DNA of 64,000 nt, taken from positions 21,799,850 through 21,863,849 of the forward strand of contig NC_088304.1 of the NCBI RefSeq assembly GCF_032854445.1, read 5' to 3'. Under the pieces are notes generated by a model that was not told the origin of the DNA, did not search any database, and saw nothing but the letters and a program-made list of their open reading frames with translations. Positions 1 through 10,575 of the stretch are shown piece after piece. Source of the DNA: Liolophura sinensis (taxonomy: Eukaryota > Mollusca > Polyplacophora > Chitonida > Chitonidae). Both the position numbers and the translations under genes were made by a program. Position 1 is the stretch's first letter. Every line of letters starts with the position of its first letter.

Positions 1-201
1 ACGACGGCGGCCAGCATTATGGTGGATGGAAACCGGGGGAAAACCCACGACCATCCGCAGGTTGCTGACAGACCTTCCCACTCAAGGCCGGAGAGGAAGC
101 CAGCATGAGCCGGACTTGAACTCACAGCGACGGCATTGGTGAGAGACTCGTGGGTCAATACGCTCCGCTAGCGCGCTAACCAACTGAGCCACGGCGGCCC
201 C
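1..201 (-). mobile_element. SINE A (head and body, 3' part cut by window edge)
   Basis: Read on the minus strand: tRNA-like head with A box GTGGCTCAGTTGGTTAGCGC and B box GAGTTCAAGTCC, then GGTTTCC..CCATAATGCTGGCCGCCGTCGT. This is the family reference used for the other SINE A entries. Confidence 0.85.
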
Positions 202-385
202 AACTGGGATATGGTCTTATGGTGAGCGTATATCCATATTCATACATATAACATATATATTATTATCGACAACTTGTTCATTAGCATGATAAACGGACTG
301 AATACATATTTCACTCACTCGCCTAGAACGTACCTTGTGTATTTCCGACATAATTTAAAACTGTTGATTTCTTCTCAAACTGACC

Positions 386-749
386 GGCCCGGATAGCACA
401 GTTGGTAGAGCGTCCGCTTCGGGACCGGTAGATCCAGGGTCAATCCTTGATCGAGTCACACCTAAGACTTTAAAAGAGGAAGTTGTAACTTCCTCGCTTG
501 GCGTTCAGCATGAAGGGGATAGTGCAACGACTGGTTGACCCGTATCAGTATAATGGCTCGGGCGGGGCGGCTTACTTGCCTTCGGTAAGTCGTCTCAGTG
601 AAGCAGCACTAAATAAAAGAGCGGTGGAAATCCGTCCTGCAACAAGGAGGCACATTACACGTGCATGCACCCTAATGATTCCTTCGTCGTCATATGACTG
701 AAAAATTGTTGAGTACGACGTTAAACCTCAAGCACTCACTCACTCACTC
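386..749 (+). mobile_element. SINE B, nearly full length
   Basis: tRNA-like head GGATAGCACAGTTGGTAGAG (A box), a degenerate B box at GGTAGATCCAGGGTCAATCC, then a body with AAAGAGGAAGTTGTAACTTC, and a 3' end ACGTTAAACC..AGCACTCACTCACTCACTC. This is the family reference for other SINE B entries. Confidence 0.85.
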
Positions 750-784
750 TTCTCAAACTTGATTCCGTCCTTTTTTCCTTTTTT

Positions 785-1012
785 CGTGGCTCAGTTTGTT
801 AGCTCCGTAGCGCAGCGTAATGCCCCGGGAGACTCTCACCAATGCGGTCGCTGTGAGTTCAAGTCCAGCTCATGCTGGCTTCCTCGCCGGTTGTACGTAG
901 GAAGGTCGTGGGATTTCCCCGGGCTCTGCCCGGTTTCTTCCCTCCATAATGCTGTCCGCTGTTGTATAAATGAAATATTCTTGAGTATGGCGTAAAACGC
1001 CAAACAAAAAAA
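785..1012 (+). mobile_element. SINE A, nearly full length
   Basis: CGTGGCTCAGTTTGTTAGC head to the GTAAAACGCCAAACAAA tail. Confidence 0.85.
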
Positions 1013-1189
1013 GTAAACAAACTTTTAGTTTTAGGTGGCTTGTGTTAAACGTTTGTTTTCAGAATGGTCTTGGAGATTATTGATATGGAACGTCCACATC
1101 GGCTGACGGCTGTTATACAAATGTCTGTATCGATGCATAGATTACAAACAATGGCAACAGAATCGAATATGATATATATGTAAAGGTGT

Positions 1190-1420
1190 GCAGCATAGAG
1201 AGTAAAACCAGAGCAGCAACAACAGTGTGATATCTGGCTAATGGTTAAACGTCACTTGAAACCCTGCCTCTATCAGTTTACCTGAGTCAGATTTTATTCT
1301 AATAGTTAATGTAAATGCATAAATAATAGCAATTTACTCGTCCCTATCGGTATGACTTAAGTAGAATTAGGTACAAAAGACTGCAGTGATGTTATGTATT
1401 ATAAATATCAATTTATTGGA
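1190..1420 (+). repeat. Dispersed repeat family D
   Basis: Shares an ordered set of motifs with the other D copies: ACCAGAGCAGCAACAACAGTGTGAT, CTGAGTCAGATTTTATTCTAA, GTAAATGCATAAATA and a GAATTAGG..CAGTGATGTTA end. No tRNA-like head or open frame. Confidence 0.65.
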
Positions 1421-1783
1421 CGTTCCAGAACTAGGATGTACGACTGAAGATAGTGCACTAAAGGTAACGCCACACGATGTGACAAAGATACGCATAATGT
1501 CTTTAGAGAAAGATAATAAGAACATAGAGAAAACGAAACTGATAAATGGTAATGTTGATTTCTGCATGTCACGTGTGGGTCAAAAATAACCGTGTGTTAA
1601 CATAAATACTTACAAACATTTGGTAGAAACTTAAGTTTCTGTGTCTTAAGGAAAATTAGGTAAAATATGCAGAGATGTAAACTGGAAAATAGTAAAAAAT
1701 GTAAAAATTAGCAAAACAAATTCCTTCGTAATGCCTTTGTGCACCGGTAGAATCCTGATTCATGCTTGAATGAAACATAAAAC

Positions 1784-2942
1784 ATCTGACATTGGAAGAG
1801 CAAACTCCTATAAAAATGAATCTGATATATGCGTATGTTGTCACTTTCACTGAATGACAACATAGTAAAACTCTTAGGGAAATTGTAAATTGGCATATTC
1901 ATGTAAGTCTAAACATGAGATGTACCAATACTTTTTATATTATTAATTTTTAGACTTTATTAGGAAGTCGGGAGCCAATGGATTAAACCCATTTCGTCCC
2001 ATACCAAAGACTTTAAAAATGGTAAATTTGGTATGTTACTTCAATTCCGGCAGCACTTTGACGGCATGGATCAGCCCTGCCACAAGAAGACACAATTTAT
2101 GTACACAAACCAAATGACTTCCCATTGTCATATGACTGAAAAAATGTTCAAATTTGGCGTTTGAGCCCAGGTATGTATAGACACCTTGTACTTAGTCATC
2201 CATTATTGATAACACTTGTATCAAACATGTTTACTTCACTGCGAGTAACCACTGTCATTCCACATTGAAGGGTATAGCCAAGACATCTGACATTGCAAAA
2301 CAAACTCCTATAAAAACGAATCTGATGTATGGGTATATTTTCGTCTTTGTGTCGCAGGTAGATATCCTCTACAGCGAAGACGGGGAGACAACCAGATTTC
2401 CAGCGTCAAAGCGTGCCCTGTGTAAAAGGTGTATAAATACGTTTTGGATTTTTTTCCACTGAAAGATATTGTGTTGTGTCTCAAGAGCGAACTGTTAGAT
2501 CTGTATGTAAAGTGTTTTTTCTTAACTGTCATGGAGAACTTTGTAAAACCTTCTATCACATTAGCAGAGTTGCGCATAAACAGGAATTCCACCATGGCGA
2601 TTGCACTTTTACAAGTTTTGTTGCCAAAAAAACTCAGTAGATTCCGCGGTTACAGTAGAAGCCTAAATGAAGCTACGGTGTGTTTGTCAAGATACCCCAA
2701 CACGACAGCACCACATTTTAAGTCAAACACTTGTGTTTGTGCTTTGCGAACAGTGCAGCACGACAAGGCCACATTTTATTTCTACGGGAACACGAAAACC
2801 GTCTATTGTTTTCCACCATGATGAGCTTATGGAATACACGAAAAGGTACGTCTCATGTTTAGACTTACATGAAGATGCCAGTTTACAATTTCCCTAAGAA
2901 TTTGACTATGTTGTCGTTCTGTGAAGGCGACAACCAAAAACT
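1784..2942. repeat. Inverted-repeat pair of unknown element
   Basis: About 1845-1925 is a diverged inverted copy of about 2846-2935 (shared GTCTCATGTTTAGACTTACA and CAATTTCCCTAAGA motifs). About 1784-1830 is repeated directly at about 2282-2325 (ACATCTGACATTG..CTCCTATAAAAA). The ends of the original element are not clear. Confidence 0.5.
1974..2172 (+). mobile_element. Diverged SINE B copy
   Basis: Shares CCAAAGACTTTAAAA, GCCACAAGAAGACACA and the TCATATGACTGAAAAA tail motif. The head is decayed. Confidence 0.5.
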
Positions 2943-3020
2943 AGATAACCTCTACGTTTTACAACACGAACTCACACGACCGCATTGGTGAGAGGCCTCT
3001 TGGAGATTGCTTTACTGAAA

Positions 3021-3219
3021 GCTCCGTGGCCAAGGAGGCTAGCACGCCAGCAGCCTCTCACCAATGCGGTCGCTTTCAGTTTAAGTCCATTTCATGCTGG
3101 CTTCCTCTACCACAGGGAAGGTCTTCTGGCAACCTGATGATGGTCGTGGGTTTTCTCTCAGAATAATGCTGGCCGCCGTGTTATAAGTATAACATTCTTG
3201 AGTACAGCACGCCAATTAA
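3021..3219 (+). mobile_element. SINE A, diverged; a short inverted head fragment precedes it
   Basis: CTCTCACCAATGCGGTCGCT and AATGCTGGCCGCCG are retained. At about 2966-3002 an inverted fragment (ACTCACACGACCGCATTGGT) faces it. Confidence 0.7.
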
Positions 3220-4206
3220 CCTCTTGCTACACGATGCTATTCGAATCATACATCGTATTTGTTAAACACAACATTCGGCTAAGAAGAAATACGGCTTTTG
3301 CTGCTACTTCAGATTTCATACAAATTTGACTTTTCACAAAAATTTATAAGGTCAAGGTTATGCAGAAGTTAAAATGCTTCCGGAGAAATTGCTGTATTCA
3401 ACTTTTATCAGTTTTCTATATTTTCTTGATTCGCCAGAGCCTAGAGGACGTCAGCGCCCTCGTCTACAAACTCTCCACAAGGCAAGGGGTAAGTAGGGCA
3501 ATCTGGGCTGTGAAAACTATATAGGCTTTTATCACAAGCTTAAATTGGTGACATCATGCTGTACCTGTATTCTACACATAATAAAAACTCCCCAGAAAAG
3601 TCAATATTTTATCGCAGAAAAAAGTATCATTTAAAAGTTTCATTTAAATCTAAGACAATTACGTTCTCATGATACTTGAAGCAATGCTTGTTGCGTTTCA
3701 TATTTTGTTAGTTTTCCATTCCGACAGATTTGCTGAACTCTGGAAATGACAGACAGTCGTAACTGTTGCTGTTAGACTACATTGTGTGTTTCTTCGCTTT
3801 CCAGGATTGTGAAGCGGTATTTTCTGATTCAAGTTGATCAACTTTTCGAGAAATGAATGTTTGCAGCTTCAACCTGTTCCCGCCACTGGGTACAGCTTTG
3901 CCAGGTTTTCATCTTCAACACCAAAACTGGCCAATGTCGTGCGGGCACAGAAAACAAATGTGAAGACGTAACGCATTCAGCATGGTACGCATGGGAAGTT
4001 GTGACAAAATGGGACTGTGAAATGCCTGTTTAATGAATTATCAACACCAGTAAATACTGAGAACAAAATGAGCTGAGAACAATCCACTAATTAGTTTCAA
4101 TTACCAGAAACTTATTATATGTTACCTTTAAGTAAAATGCTAAGAAGAATTCAATAATTAATTCCAGTTACCCAAGATATTATTATGTGTGACTTTTAAC
4201 TAAAAT

Positions 4207-4361
4207 GTCCGTACGTGGGAAGGTCTGTCCGCAACCTGTGGATGGTCATGGGTTTCTCCCGGACTCTGCCCGGTTTCCTCTCACCATAATGCTGGCCGTC
4301 GTCATGTAAGTGAAATTTTCCTGAGTACGGGGTAAAACACCAATCAAATAAATAAATAAAA
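4207..4361 (+). mobile_element. SINE A, 5'-truncated
   Basis: From GTACGTGGGAAGGTCTG to AAAACACCAATCAAATAAAT; the head is absent. Confidence 0.8.
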
Positions 4362-4556
4362 TACATATACAAGTAAATAAAATGTTGAGAGCACTCTAGC
4401 ACCAGTACTGGATTCCAACAACCAGGATATTATTATATGTTATATTTGACTGAAGTCTTGAGAACAATCCAGTCATTTAGTCGATTTAAGAGAAAATTAT
4501 TGTCCGTTATTTGTGAATAATTTCTTGAGAATAACCTCTGATACGCGACTACGGCA

Positions 4557-4694
4557 GTGCGTGGGAAGGTCTGGCAACAGCCTGCGGAGGGTTGTGGGTT
4601 TCTCTGTTTGGTTTGCACCATATTACTTGTCTTCATTATGTGAGTGAAATATTCTTAAGTACGGCGTAAAACACCAGTCAAAACATAAATCAAA
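4557..4694 (+). mobile_element. SINE A, 5'-truncated and diverged
   Basis: GTGGGAAGGTCTGGCAACAG to GTACGGCGTAAAACACCAGT. Confidence 0.75.
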
Positions 4695-4854
4695 TTAAGA
4701 AATGCGTGTAGTTATTTGCTTGCAATAAATACAATATGGTTCATATGGCTTTGTTTACAATCAGACGTCTTTTTCATGTGTACTCATCGCCAACAGAATA
4801 GTTGAAGACGGTTAGCTTTCCATCAAAAAGACAAATACTTAGTTCCACATTAAC

Positions 4855-4995
4855 ATATACCTCAGTCAGCGTTTTATTCTAACTATTCATGTAAATGTAT
4901 AAAAAAATAGCAATTTAAAAGCCCCACAGCACCATGGCTTAAGCAGAATTAGGTGAAACATGCAGTGATGTTAAGAGCAATTTATTAGACGTCAC
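4855..4995 (+). repeat. Dispersed repeat family D, 3' half
   Basis: ACCTCAGTCAGCGTTTTATTC to ACATGCAGTGATGTTAAGAG. Confidence 0.65.
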
Positions 4996-5134
4996 TGGTC
5001 TAATACCAATACCTCTACCGAAACTCCTGTCACCGGCCGAATCGCTTCAAATTGTTCATCTTCGGCGAAGCATATAGATGTTCGTAACTCGGCATCAAAC
5101 TACATGGAAAATCTAAACTTATTAAAAGACAAAT

Positions 5135-5816
5135 TACAAAGCCGTGGATACAAACAGAAAGACAAATTGCAAAGCCATAGGTACAAACAGAAATACAAAT
5201 TGTAAAGCCGTGGATACAAACAGAAATACAAATTGTAAAGCCATGGATACAAACAGAAATACAAATTGTAAAGCCATGGATACAAACAGAAATACAAATT
5301 GTAAAGCCATGGATACAAACAGAAACAAAAATTGCAAAGCCATGGATACAAACAGAAATACAAATTGTAAAGCCATGGATACAAACAGAAATACAAATTA
5401 CAAAGCCGTGGACAGAAATACAAATTACAAAGCCGTGGATACAAACAGAAATACAAATTGTAAAGCCGTGGATACAAACAAAAATACAAATTGTAAAGCC
5501 GTGGATACAAACAGAAATACAAATTGCAAAGCCGTGGATACAAACAGAAAGGCAAATTGCAAAGCCGAGGATACAAACAGAAAGACAAATTGCAAAGCCG
5601 TGGATACAAACAAAAATACAAATTGTAAAGCCGTGGATACAAACAGAAATACAAATTGTAAAGCCATGGATACAAACAAAAATACAAATTTTTAAGATGT
5701 GGATACAAACAGAAATACAAATTGTAAAGCCGTGGATACAAACAGAAATACAAATTGTAAAGCCATGGATACAAACAGAAATACAAATTGTAAAGCCATA
5801 GATACAAACAGAAGGC
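5135..5816. repeat. 33-bp minisatellite, about 20 units
   Basis: The unit reads like GGATACAAACAGAAATACAA + ATTGTAAAGCCAT. Because 33 is divisible by 3, several frames on both strands stay open for 180-270 codons (MDTNRNTNCKA or CIHGFTICISV repeats). I treat these frames as artefacts of the array: there are no flanking splice sites or domains. Confidence 0.9.
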
Positions 5817-6557
5817 AATAGAAGTACACAAGCAATGTGAAATTCGTTCAACGTGCAACTTCACTCAGCAGACATAAACAAAAACCAACAAACCTAAGCA
5901 AAGAATACATGGATTTGTCACTTCGCACCATCCACAAGGACTGGCTGTACTTGATATCCGAAGAAAATACCGGAATTTCGAAGGACACAAACGCACCACA
6001 TGAAAATCCACAGTTTTACCGACTTAGGTAAAACATCAAAGAAATATTACAACAACATAATGCCTAAACATTTCCTGTCAGAATTTCATTTCTACAAAGC
6101 GCCGACCCCTGATGAATATTTAAAAAATAAACAGATACTAGTAACAGCCAGATGTAGTTGTAGTTTAGCCTGCTGGAGACGAATCTGGTTTTATTTTTGT
6201 ACGATGCATAATTTTCCAGTAAACTACATTTGAAGCTCGCTAACTTTTTTTTTCTTAGACATTTTCGTGGGTCACGTGACCGGAAACCATTGGCGCGGTG
6301 AAGCTGAGAATTGGTCACTGCCCTTGTTTCCATTGTTTGGGTTATAACTTCGTTTATTAAATCTGATGACAACACAACATTTCAAGAAATCGTACAAGTG
6401 TTACGGCTAATAGATTGCAGTTATTATCACTGGGATCTTTTTTACGCCATGGTGGTAAGGGGTGTCTAAGTTGTCACTTTTATATGGCAAATGGCGGTTT
6501 TGAATGCACATGCGCACCCGGGTTTCACGGCACGTGACCCATATATTATAAATACGT

Positions 6558-6875
6558 ATGCTTTGGCTTTAACGTCGTACTTAACAATTTTTGATATCTT
6601 ATCATACGACGTCGAGGATTCATTAGGCGTGTGTATATATATTGTGTCTTGTTGTGGCAAGACGAGTCCATGTCACCAAAGTGCTGCCACTGAAGCATCA
6701 TGCCGAATACACCCGATATGACACCACACCCAGTCATATTATACTGACACCGCACCAACCAGTCATGTTTCTTTACTCTAACTTCTCAGTGCTGAGCGCC
6801 AAACGAGGCAACAAGAGAGTGTGGAATGACCGGACTCGGGTTTGATCTCGAGGTCTTCAGACTTCTAGGTGGCCG
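6558..6875 (-). mobile_element. Diverged SINE B-like copy
   Basis: Minus-strand tail AAATTGTTAAGTACGACGTT, a middle with TGCCACAACAAGACACA, and a head region with a weak GATCAAACCCG B box. Confidence 0.55.
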
Positions 6876-7243
6876 CTGTCGACTCGTATATTAAAGGATT
6901 GTAAACTGCATGGAACAACGGGTTAACATGACACTCAGACTGGGTTTTTGATTGACACTTGCGCTTTCGTAAGCAGATGTTGTTGTATTGTAATACTTGA
7001 AACTGAATTTCAACTCATTTTCACTTACATGTTTTGCTTTACAAAAAGAATGTAGTGATATTGGTTCCTGTTATATACGATTACGAAACTGTGTCCTTGT
7101 ATGACTACGGCAAGCCATTATAGTATTCAGATGAACTCGCATTTTCATGATAGATGTTTGTCGGTGTTAATATATCACGTTTTATTTATTTTATTTCTCT
7201 GACTTACTGTTGTTTAACTCTGTACTGAAGAGTGTTCGGAATT

Positions 7244-7398
7244 AAAGGAAAGGTGGCGGAGACTGGAGTGTAAAGGAAAGGTGGCGGAGACTGGAGTGTA
7301 AAGGAAAGGTGGCGGAGACTGGGATGACGGAGACTGGAGTGTAAAGGAAAGGGGGCAGAGACTGGAGTGTAAAGGAAAGACGGCGGAGACTGGAGTGC
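7244..7398. repeat. 28-bp tandem repeat, about 5 units
   Basis: Units of AAAGGAAAGGTGGCGGAGAC + TGGAGTGT, with one shortened unit in the middle. Non-coding. Confidence 0.85.
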
Positions 7399-7399
7399 C

Positions 7400-9077
7400 T
7401 GGGATTAACCACTGACATTTGGTAAGTTACTGATGAGCTTTTCCGTACTGACATAAACATCATATTTGGGAAATACAAGTATTCTTCAACCTCTTGTTGT
7501 CACCCACGAAAAGTGATAGCGGGAACATGTACAAAGGTCCTGTCCATTGTTAGGTTTGAACCCGCTCCTCGTCTGCCTACGCGACTGCAAGACAAGCCCT
7601 TGAACCAATCTTCCATGGTCAAATAACAACTTTATAATCGCTGGTGTAAAACATCTGAGTAATTGAACTGTCATTCACCGAGCCCGCAAAGTTTGTGACC
7701 GGTTACTTGCCTCTTTAGGATCTCAAGCGTATTATTGTTGACCTGCGGGGACGAGAAATTCCTTGTTTGCATTGATCGTTAAACACAGGCTAATCATGAC
7801 AATTCGTCTGCTGAAAATGCGTTAGGCTAAAACACGAGCTTACTGAAATGTCTCCCATTTTAGCAAACCGGGGTTTCCCACATTCGTGTAGATTTGTGAC
7901 AAGCATTCTGCAGTCTAGTAAAAAGGAAAAGGAAAGGTGTGAAGAAGTTTAATTGCGCATCGATATAACAACAGGGTACACTGTAATTCAACAACAACAG
8001 CATCATCAATAAATCCTTTATTTACACCAGAAAATAAATGAATGACAAATGAATGGTCAATATATGATCAGTAAAAATACAATATTAGAAGACAAAGGAG
8101 AATGGTAAGGTCTTAAACTGAAGATAAAATAAAGAAAACATATAGCTCATTTTTTCTCCTTGTTAAACCTTTGCCACGTTATAATGGCGTCTCCCATTCA
8201 CGCTTTATAACATCTAACCATTAATGCCACGTCGTCATGGTGTCTAAAGTTATTATCAACCGGTCCCAGTAACAGCCAGATCAGAAACACTCGTTCAGAA
8301 TCTCGGCGTAAAGTCAGGCTTTCGTTTATCACTCGTAATCCGTAAAGTTGCTAATCCCAAGTCCCATTTCCAAAACAACATAAAACACCAGTTTCCAAAG
8401 GAATATGTCACAAGTAATATAGAAATTTTAAATGCTGATAACACGTAAGAGAGAAACTGTTCACTTTTTTCAATGATGCAGTCGATATTCCAGGCATGAC
8501 ACAAGATTAAATTCTCAAACTCGCGGCCAGTTAATAATTTCCAGGTCTGGTAGAAATACGGGTCACCCTGTCCGTATTTGCCGAAAAAGTGTTATGTCCA
8601 TTGTAAAATTCTAGAAACTTAAGAGTGAAGGCTTTTGATGGAGTGACACTCTTGACACGCTAATTTCTGATTTCATCAGATTTTTACACAGAACCTCACA
8701 TTATTGTAAATGTGGTATTTTTTCATAAAAATTGACGATCGTCAAGATGAAGCCGGACAATTGCAACATAACAGCGTTCTAGAATCAAGGGAAGACAACT
8801 CATGGCGATATTGTTTGATTATGGATTGTCAAATTCAATGCGGGTCACACATAGGTCGTGAATATAATATACCTCACGTAAAATAACAGAGAAATCTAAA
8901 ACAATCGTGTTTAGAATCATAGACTTCAGTTGGAAATAAACAAAGAACCTGTGCAGCTTCTTTAAAGAATATCTCACGTGATTTCAAAGTCAAGGAAACA
9001 TTCATGATTTTGGGACAGTTCTCATTACCCACTTAAAACACGACTTAAATGAAGTTTACAAATTTATAGGTATGAAT
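7400..9077. other. No gene seen
   Basis: AT-rich DNA. A weak tRNA-like B box (GGTTTGAACCCGCT at about 7552) may mark another old SINE head. Nothing else recognised. Confidence 0.5.
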
Positions 9078-9402
9078 GCTTAGAGTTTTACATCGTACTT
9101 GACAATTTTTCAGCCATATGACGAAGCGCAATAATTAGGTATGTGTACATATATTGTGGCTTCTTGTGGCGGGTTGAGTCGATACGACAACTAAAGTACC
9201 ATGCTGAAGACATCAGACATAACACCTACCTAGTCGCATAATATCGACACCAGTCCTGTTCCCTTGCCCTAACCTCTCACTGCCGAGCTCCAAGCTAGAC
9301 AGCTACAGGCACCGTTTTTAACGGTTTTAGTATGACCCTATCCGGGTTTGATCCCAGGTTTCCCAATTTCGAAGCAGGCGCTCTACCTATTAGGATAATG
9401 GT
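9078..9402 (-). mobile_element. SINE B-like copy
   Basis: Minus strand: head with GGTAGAGCGCCTGC and a CTGGGATCAAACCCGG B-box region, tail CATATGGCTGAAAAATTGTC. The same subtype as the 6558 copy. Confidence 0.65.
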
Positions 9403-9721
9403 TACAAAAGCTTACTTGTCGGTCAATATAGAGAAAAAGATGATGTGATGTCAGAGTACACTGCCAAAGGCAACATGGTGCATAAGGCTCACCGTCGAAT
9501 TCAAATATCAGAATGTCTGTATATCTGCTATAAAATAAAGCAAAAACAAACAAATGGAAATATTTTCCACGCATAGTTTCCAGCAGTTCATCTGTTAATC
9601 CTGCCCTCTTTGCATTGTTACTGTACATTAAATGTTATATGAGCAACATAGCATTTTAAGTAATTCCAGACAAGTGACATCTAATAATTTGCAGCTAACA
9701 GCATTGCAATTTTTTTTACAT

Positions 9722-9895
9722 AGTTCTGCTTTAGTCATGGTGCTATGGGGCCGGTAACTTGCTACTACTTAAGCATTTACATGAACAGCTAGGATAAACC
9801 CGGAATGAGGTAAAATTTACAAGGGGTCGAATTTCACCGGTTATGTGTGACCATTTGCCAGTGATCACACTGTCGTTGCTGATCTGGTTTCATGT
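9722..9895 (-). repeat. Dispersed repeat family D
   Basis: Minus strand: AGATCAGCAACGACAGTGTGATCACTGGCAAATGG to GGCCCCATAGCACCATGAC. Confidence 0.65.
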
Positions 9896-10123
9896 AGCGA
9901 GGGGTTACATCTGATTGACCGGAGAATGTTATGGCCACTGTTCAGATACTCAAAACAGAACACAGCCTTAACCTGAAGGGAGTTTCGAACCTGTGAACAT
10001 GTAACATGCCTAAAGTAGAACATAAACTGAGACAGGGCCAGACATATTGTGCAATCTTTGTATATTCGATTATGGCACGATTACCATGAAAATCTCATTT
10101 GCGGTTAACACAATGTCACAGAT

Positions 10124-10297
10124 GATTTATTTATATTTTTGATTGGTGTTGTACGCCGTACTCAAGAATATTTTATGGTGGGAGGAAACGGAGTAGAGAC
10201 CGGGGGGAGAGGGGGGGGGGGAACCACGACCATCCGCAGGTTGCTAAAAGACCTACACACGCACGGCCGGAGAGAGTTATATTTGAACCTCGGCGCT
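10124..10297 (-). mobile_element. SINE A, partial, just downstream of the Cys-rich gene
   Basis: GATTGGTGTTGTACGCCGTACTCAAGAATA on the plus strand is the inverted tail; it runs to CACGGCCGGAGAGA. Confidence 0.75.
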
Positions 10298-10458
10298 GAA
10301 ACATACATAACTACACACAAACTACCAAACACTTAAGGAAATATTTTTAGTACATGTACACAAACGTAATCATTTAGTTCTCATTTCCTTAGTTCTTTGG
10401 TAGTTTTTGTGAAATCCAGACTCGTGAAATCCAGACTTTTGTATATTTACTCCAGGGT

Positions 10459-10464
10459 TTTATT
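10459..10464 (-). promoter_or_regulatory. Candidate polyadenylation signal of the Cys-rich membrane protein gene
   Basis: AATAAA on the minus strand about 110 bases after the TAA stop at 10576. It is the first canonical signal I see downstream of that stop. Confidence 0.4.
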
Positions 10465-10575
10465 CTAACGGCAACAAAAGCATCGTCGGTTCAACCTTCA
10501 GCAGCGTTTACCATTTTGAAGCAGGTGAATTTCTTGCCTGGTCTGTGGGAGGCTTCTTAGATTTCGAGCAAGGAA

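Noticed and set aside
130..200. tRNA gene
   Set aside because: A and B boxes belong to a SINE head; the body continues into SINE sequence and no cloverleaf is complete. The same holds at 386, 56755 and 57488.
2429..2821. 130-codon plus-strand frame
   Set aside because: No recognisable domain, no splice context, overlaps a repeat-like region.
5134..5864. Repeat proteins of 180-273 residues in several frames
   Set aside because: All derive from a 33-bp minisatellite; open in both strands, no splice context, no domain.
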